In this document: positions 6,061 to 8,555 of the stretch, one piece after another | Layout of the letters: the number at the start of each line of letters is the position of its first letter | Position numbering within the stretch: the first letter of the stretch is position 1 | NCBI GenBank assembly: GCA_023412455.1 | Contig: JAEYNQ010000004.1 | Coordinates: 1-8,555 of the forward strand | DNA: 8,555 bases | DNA from: Bacillota bacterium | Lineage (GTDB): Bacteria; Bacillota; Clostridia; Lachnospirales; Cellulosilyticaceae | Reading direction: 5' to 3' | Notes under the pieces: model-generated | The model's database searches: none | Told to the model about the DNA's origin: nothing | Seen by the model: only the letters and a program-made list of their open reading frames with translations | Program-made: the position numbers and the translations under genes

Positions 6061-6067
6061 CACCTCC
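6061..6067 (-). promoter_or_regulatory. Ribosome binding site deciding the pilC start
   Basis: GGAGGTG on the minus strand, six bases before ATG 6054, lies within the sequence that would encode the extra N-terminus if ATG 6069 were used. It therefore favours the shorter product. The TAATG junction at 6067-6071 could still allow reinitiation after the sortase. Confidence 0.7.
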
Positions 6068-6068
6068 A

Positions 6069-6749
6069 TTATCTTACTGTATGTCCGGTCTCTTCACTCT
6101 CTATTTTTTGTCCTATAACAATTAAACGGTGTGTTGCCCTATAAATAGGATGACAAGTAATCAAGGTAACTTTTCTCTCCGTAAGAGGTTGCTCCAGTGC
6201 CCATAAATCCTCTGGCAGGACTACTTTTATCTCTGTTACCTTATAGCTATATGCCTTATCTTCTACTTCTAATAGGATGACATCTCCCTCTTTTACTTGG
6301 CCTAATCTGTTAAATCTTGAACCGAAGGTATAGTTTCTATGGCCTGCAATGGTGCAATTCCCTTTCTGCCCTGGCCAAGCTGTCCCTGTCATATGCCCTG
6401 CTCCTTTTGAAAGACTTTTTTCCGTTACCCCTTCTAACAGTAAAAGATCCAGTTGAATAGCAGGTAGCTTGATCTTGCCAATTACTTCTCCCTCTTCTTT
6501 ATCAACAACTGGTAATTCTTCTTCTTTTTCAATAGACTCCTCTTCAGAAGCATCTACTTCTTTTAACTCCTTAACCTCTTTTTGCTTCCTCCTTTCTACA
6601 GCAGCTTGCTCTTGCCTTTGTAATTGCAGTTCTTGTAAGTATGCCCTATAGAGGCACTGCTCTTTATATTGAATCCAAAGAGTACCTATAATGGGAATAG
6701 TCATGATGATGAGTCCTAATACAATCAATCCTCTACCTATATATTTCAT
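6069..6749 (-). CDS. Class D/E-like sortase encoded in the pilus operon
   Basis: A 226-aa membrane-anchored cysteine transpeptidase that joins sorting-signal proteins to cell-wall peptidoglycan or to each other outside the membrane. It has an N-terminal anchor (about 7-25), then a charged, coiled-coil-like linker rich in Glu, Lys and Gln (about 30-85), then the sortase barrel from EVIGKIKLPAI (88-98). The triad is visible: H137 in AGHRNYTFGSRF, C199 in TLITC, and R208 in HRLIVIG. The PGQKGN..IAGHR pattern and the TLxTC-x-P active site suggest class D or E, not the housekeeping class A. No LPxTG-type substrate is encoded in this window. ATG 6749 has only a weak, close GGGAG upstream, perhaps limiting its synthesis, and lies 24 bp after the transglutaminase gene. 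Fold and activity are sure; class and substrate are not. Confidence 0.92.
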   Translation of the reverse strand: MKYIGRGLIVLGLIIMTIPIIGTLWIQYKEQCLYRAYLQELQLQRQEQAAVERRKQKEVKELKEVDASEEESIEKEEELPVVDKEEGEVIGKIKLPAIQLDLLLLEGVTEKSLSKGAGHMTGTAWPGQKGNCTIAGHRNYTFGSRFNRLGQVKEGDVILLEVEDKAYSYKVTEIKVVLPEDLWALEQPLTERKVTLITCHPIYRATHRLIVIGQKIESEETGHTVR

Positions 6750-6773
6750 TTCTCCCTATACCCCATAGCCTTA

Positions 6774-7583
6774 TTAATATTCATTTACCTTTTGATAATC
6801 TTTCTCTGACTTTGTCATTTCTACATCCTTTTTTTTTGCAACCACTTGCAAATCATAAGTGGTATCAATAATCAACCACTGCCGCTTTTCTTGGTCATAA
6901 ACTTCATTCCATGCATGGTACCCCTCTGCATTAGGCGTATAGCCTTTTATGAGTTTAGCTGGAATACCTTGACTACGTAACATGGCACCATAAAGGGAAG
7001 AAAAATCATAACAAATACCTGTTTTGTCTTTAAAGGTCTGGTCAATAACAGGTAGATAGGTAGATGGCAGCTTCGCTAATTTATAATAATCATATGTGTA
7101 ACCTTGTACCATATGCTTATAAAGTATAGTGGCTTTTTCTTGCAGATTTGTTGTAGTATGAGTCATTGCTATTGCTTTTTTTATGGCATTAGAGTCTTCT
7201 GACCATTTCATATTCTGAATGCTATTGAGGTAAACACTGTTTTCATTCTGTAATTTAACCTCTACTGTTTGTGAGCTTACTATATAATAGGAAGTTCCTG
7301 CTGTATTTTCTAAAACTTTAACCGTATACGTTCCATTTCCCATTTGTAAAGGAAAATCTTCTACTTCTCCTGTGTTTTTTAAATCATAGGTATATTTCTT
7401 GTTTTCCTTTTCAATGATGACCTTTACTCTTTTTGATGCTGCTTCTTTGTAAGCAATATGTACAACTCCTTTGTGACTATCTCGACTATCAATAGAGGGT
7501 TGACTGGCAGCATAACAGTTACAAGCAATCAGTAACCCCATAAGAAATATTATTTTTTGGTAACTTACTTGCCATAAACTCAT
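6774..7583 (-). CDS. Exported transglutaminase-like (papain-fold) protein
   Basis: A 269-aa protein with an N-terminal export signal (hydrophobic 11-23), a beta-rich region at about 38-110 and a transglutaminase-like domain at about 130-245. The Cys-His-Asp triad is present: C191 in KTGICYDFSSLYGAMLRSQG, H223 in GYHAWNEVY and D240 in WLIIDTTYD. Such domains either form isopeptide bonds or act as cysteine proteases or amidases; the sequence alone does not decide. The signal can be read two ways: a lipobox LIAC (18-21) giving a membrane lipoprotein, or signal peptidase I cleavage after CYA. The lysine-rich tail contains a run of nine A (6829-6837). ATG 7583 follows AGGAGGG at good spacing. It lies between the DUF5305-like gene (42 bp) and the sortase (24 bp), so it probably acts at the same surface as the sortase and pilus. 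Confidence 0.88.
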   Translation of the reverse strand: MSLWQVSYQKIIFLMGLLIACNCYAASQPSIDSRDSHKGVVHIAYKEAASKRVKVIIEKENKKYTYDLKNTGEVEDFPLQMGNGTYTVKVLENTAGTSYYIVSSQTVEVKLQNENSVYLNSIQNMKWSEDSNAIKKAIAMTHTTTNLQEKATILYKHMVQGYTYDYYKLAKLPSTYLPVIDQTFKDKTGICYDFSSLYGAMLRSQGIPAKLIKGYTPNAEGYHAWNEVYDQEKRQWLIIDTTYDLQVVAKKKDVEMTKSEKDYQKVNEY

Positions 7584-7625
7584 TTTATCCCTCCTATATT
7601 TATAGCAACTAACTTATTGGCTCTT

Positions 7626-7671
7626 CTATTGACTCTTTATTGACTCTCCTATTGATTCCTCTATTAACTCT
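7626..7671 (-). repeat. Degenerate 11-12-bp tandem repeat at the 3' end of the DUF5305-like gene
   Basis: Four copies of a core close to ATTGACTC (plus strand) start at 7628, 7639, 7651 and 7663, spaced 11, 12 and 12 bp. On the coding strand they encode LIEE, SIGE, SIKS, and the last copy, shifted by one base, is read as AGT CAA TAG and supplies the stop codon. Only four imperfect copies are present, so this may be chance in a Glu/Ser/Ile-rich tail. Confidence 0.45.
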
Positions 7672-8555
7672 TTTGCATGTTCTTCCTCATTAAACGCTTC
7701 AAGTTTATAAATATAAGTCATCTTTTCTTGCTCTACATAAAAAGTATCCAGTTCTAGTAGGTCATTATAACGTTGGTAAAAAACGGGCTTTTCTATCTCA
7801 TCTGCTATTTTAATGAGGTCTTCTAGAGAACTTACATAATATCCCTCTGTAGTATCTATAGGTCTTAGGGTGTCTATAGCTACCATACGATTACCATAAT
7901 TATTAAGTAACCTCTTAAGTTGTCTAAAACGTAAATCTCTTGCACTCAAAGGTCCTGTAAGTAGGATCACTCCTCCTAAAAGAATTAATCCTAGTATGAT
8001 CATACATACCCCTAGTATAATGATTTGATTATTAACTGGAATAGGCGCCGTATAAGTCTCCCACAAAGAGTCCTTTACTTCTGCTTCTCCTTCTTTCTTA
8101 ATGGTAAAATAAGCTGTATTAAGTGGAATGGTAATCGTTCCTTGTATGTCACCTGGCACTATTCCAGCTTGTGTAGCAATGGTTTGCTTTCCTTCTACCT
8201 TAATCACTAACTCTACCGGCGTATTAACCTGGGAGGCCTCTATAATATCTCGTGCGAATTGATTATAATACGCAAAATCTACTTGTATAGTAGGCTTTAT
8301 ATGATGTTTATCTGTGTGCTCTTTAAAAGATTGAGTAGGAAGGATTTCAAAGGTTTTACTCCAAATAATTTGCTTCTTCTCCTCTTTGGTAATATATCCC
8401 TGCACAGTCCCCACAATCTGATACTGACCTTGTAGATCTGCTACCCCACTTCCTTCAAAAATACTCTCTAGACCAACTTCAATCTTATGAACAAATTCCG
8501 CAAGATATGTTTCTTCTTCTCCCTGCTTTCCTTCTTCATAAAGTTTGTTTGGTAA
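7626..8555 (-). CDS. DUF5305-like membrane protein, 5' end beyond the window
   Basis: The reading frame is open from 8555 to TAG at 7626, giving 309 visible residues and no start, so it is cut by the window edge. A GTG at 8412-8414 lies in frame but has coding-quality sequence above it (LYEEGKGEEETYLAEFV, then LQGQYQIVGTVQGYI), so it is not the real start. The visible part is a large extracytoplasmic region with beta-strand patterning, one transmembrane helix at about 177-199 (IIILGVCMIILGLILLGGVI) and a cytoplasmic tail that includes SLEDLIKIADEIEKPVFYQ. The Y-x-V-x-G-x-V-x-G strand, the late helix and the S-L-E-D-L..I-A-D-E-x..K-P tail resemble DUF5305, a family of unknown function found in archaea and Firmicutes. 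I recall it near SipW-type signal peptidases, but that neighbour would lie outside the window. The name is from recall. It is the first visible gene of the operon. Confidence 0.8.
   Translation of the reverse strand, partial: LPNKLYEEGKQGEEETYLAEFVHKIEVGLESIFEGSGVADLQGQYQIVGTVQGYITKEEKKQIIWSKTFEILPTQSFKEHTDKHHIKPTIQVDFAYYNQFARDIIEASQVNTPVELVIKVEGKQTIATQAGIVPGDIQGTITIPLNTAYFTIKKEGEAEVKDSLWETYTAPIPVNNQIIILGVCMIILGLILLGGVILLTGPLSARDLRFRQLKRLLNNYGNRMVAIDTLRPIDTTEGYYVSSLEDLIKIADEIEKPVFYQRYNDLLELDTFYVEQEKMTYIYKLEAFNEEEHAKELIEESIGESIKSQ

Noticed and set aside
5038..6069. PilC starting at ATG 6069
   Set aside because: No ribosome binding site lies upstream of 6069, while GGAGGTG is perfectly placed for ATG 6054.
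7626..8414. DUF5305-like gene starting at GTG 8414
   Set aside because: The frame remains open to the window edge, and the residues upstream (for example ETYLAEFV and LQGQYQIVG) continue the domain pattern. The gene is partial at its 5' end, not 262 aa.

Overview
The window is AT-rich, with strong AGGAGG-type ribosome binding sites and tightly packed genes. It contains a Gram-positive sortase, and its pilus-assembly genes are of the kind seen in Clostridia. All of this points to a low-GC clostridial chromosome (Lachnospiraceae or Cellulosilyticum-like; the genus is a guess from gene style, not a database match). Every gene I can support lies on the minus strand, so transcription runs from right to left.

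Left part (1-2110): a tRNA-Gln with anticodon CTG (53-124) has its own sigma-A-type promoter and a perfect 7-bp hairpin in its 5' leader. Upstream of it is an overlapping two-gene module. The first gene encodes a 325-aa protein with a central MarR-like winged helix, and the second a 254-aa nucleotidyltransferase-fold protein of the AbiEii type. By gene order and families this looks like an AbiE-like (type IV) toxin-antitoxin or phage-defence pair, but the regulator does not have the usual AbiEi layout. Its promoter region (about 1962-2110) carries a palindrome and an array of repeated ATGTTA elements, a good candidate for an autoregulatory operator.

Middle (2110-2242): mostly featureless AT-rich DNA plus a probable terminator (2190-2222) for the operon arriving from the right.

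Right part (2243-8555): one continuous operon, running off the right edge, with gaps of at most 42 bp and several 4-bp overlaps. In transcription order it encodes a DUF5305-like membrane protein (5' end missing), an exported transglutaminase-like protein, a class D/E-like sortase, the inner-membrane platform protein PilC, four small single-pass pilin-like or pilus-accessory proteins, and the retraction ATPase PilT. The platform, small anchored proteins and PilT are the core of a type IV pilus. The extension ATPase PilB, the prepilin peptidase, PilM/N/O and an obvious major pilin are not in view. The unusual aspect is the cell-surface enzyme set (sortase plus transglutaminase fold) in the same transcript, directly upstream of pilC. 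It suggests, as inference only, a type IV pilus whose subunits or partners are covalently attached to, or processed at, the Gram-positive envelope.
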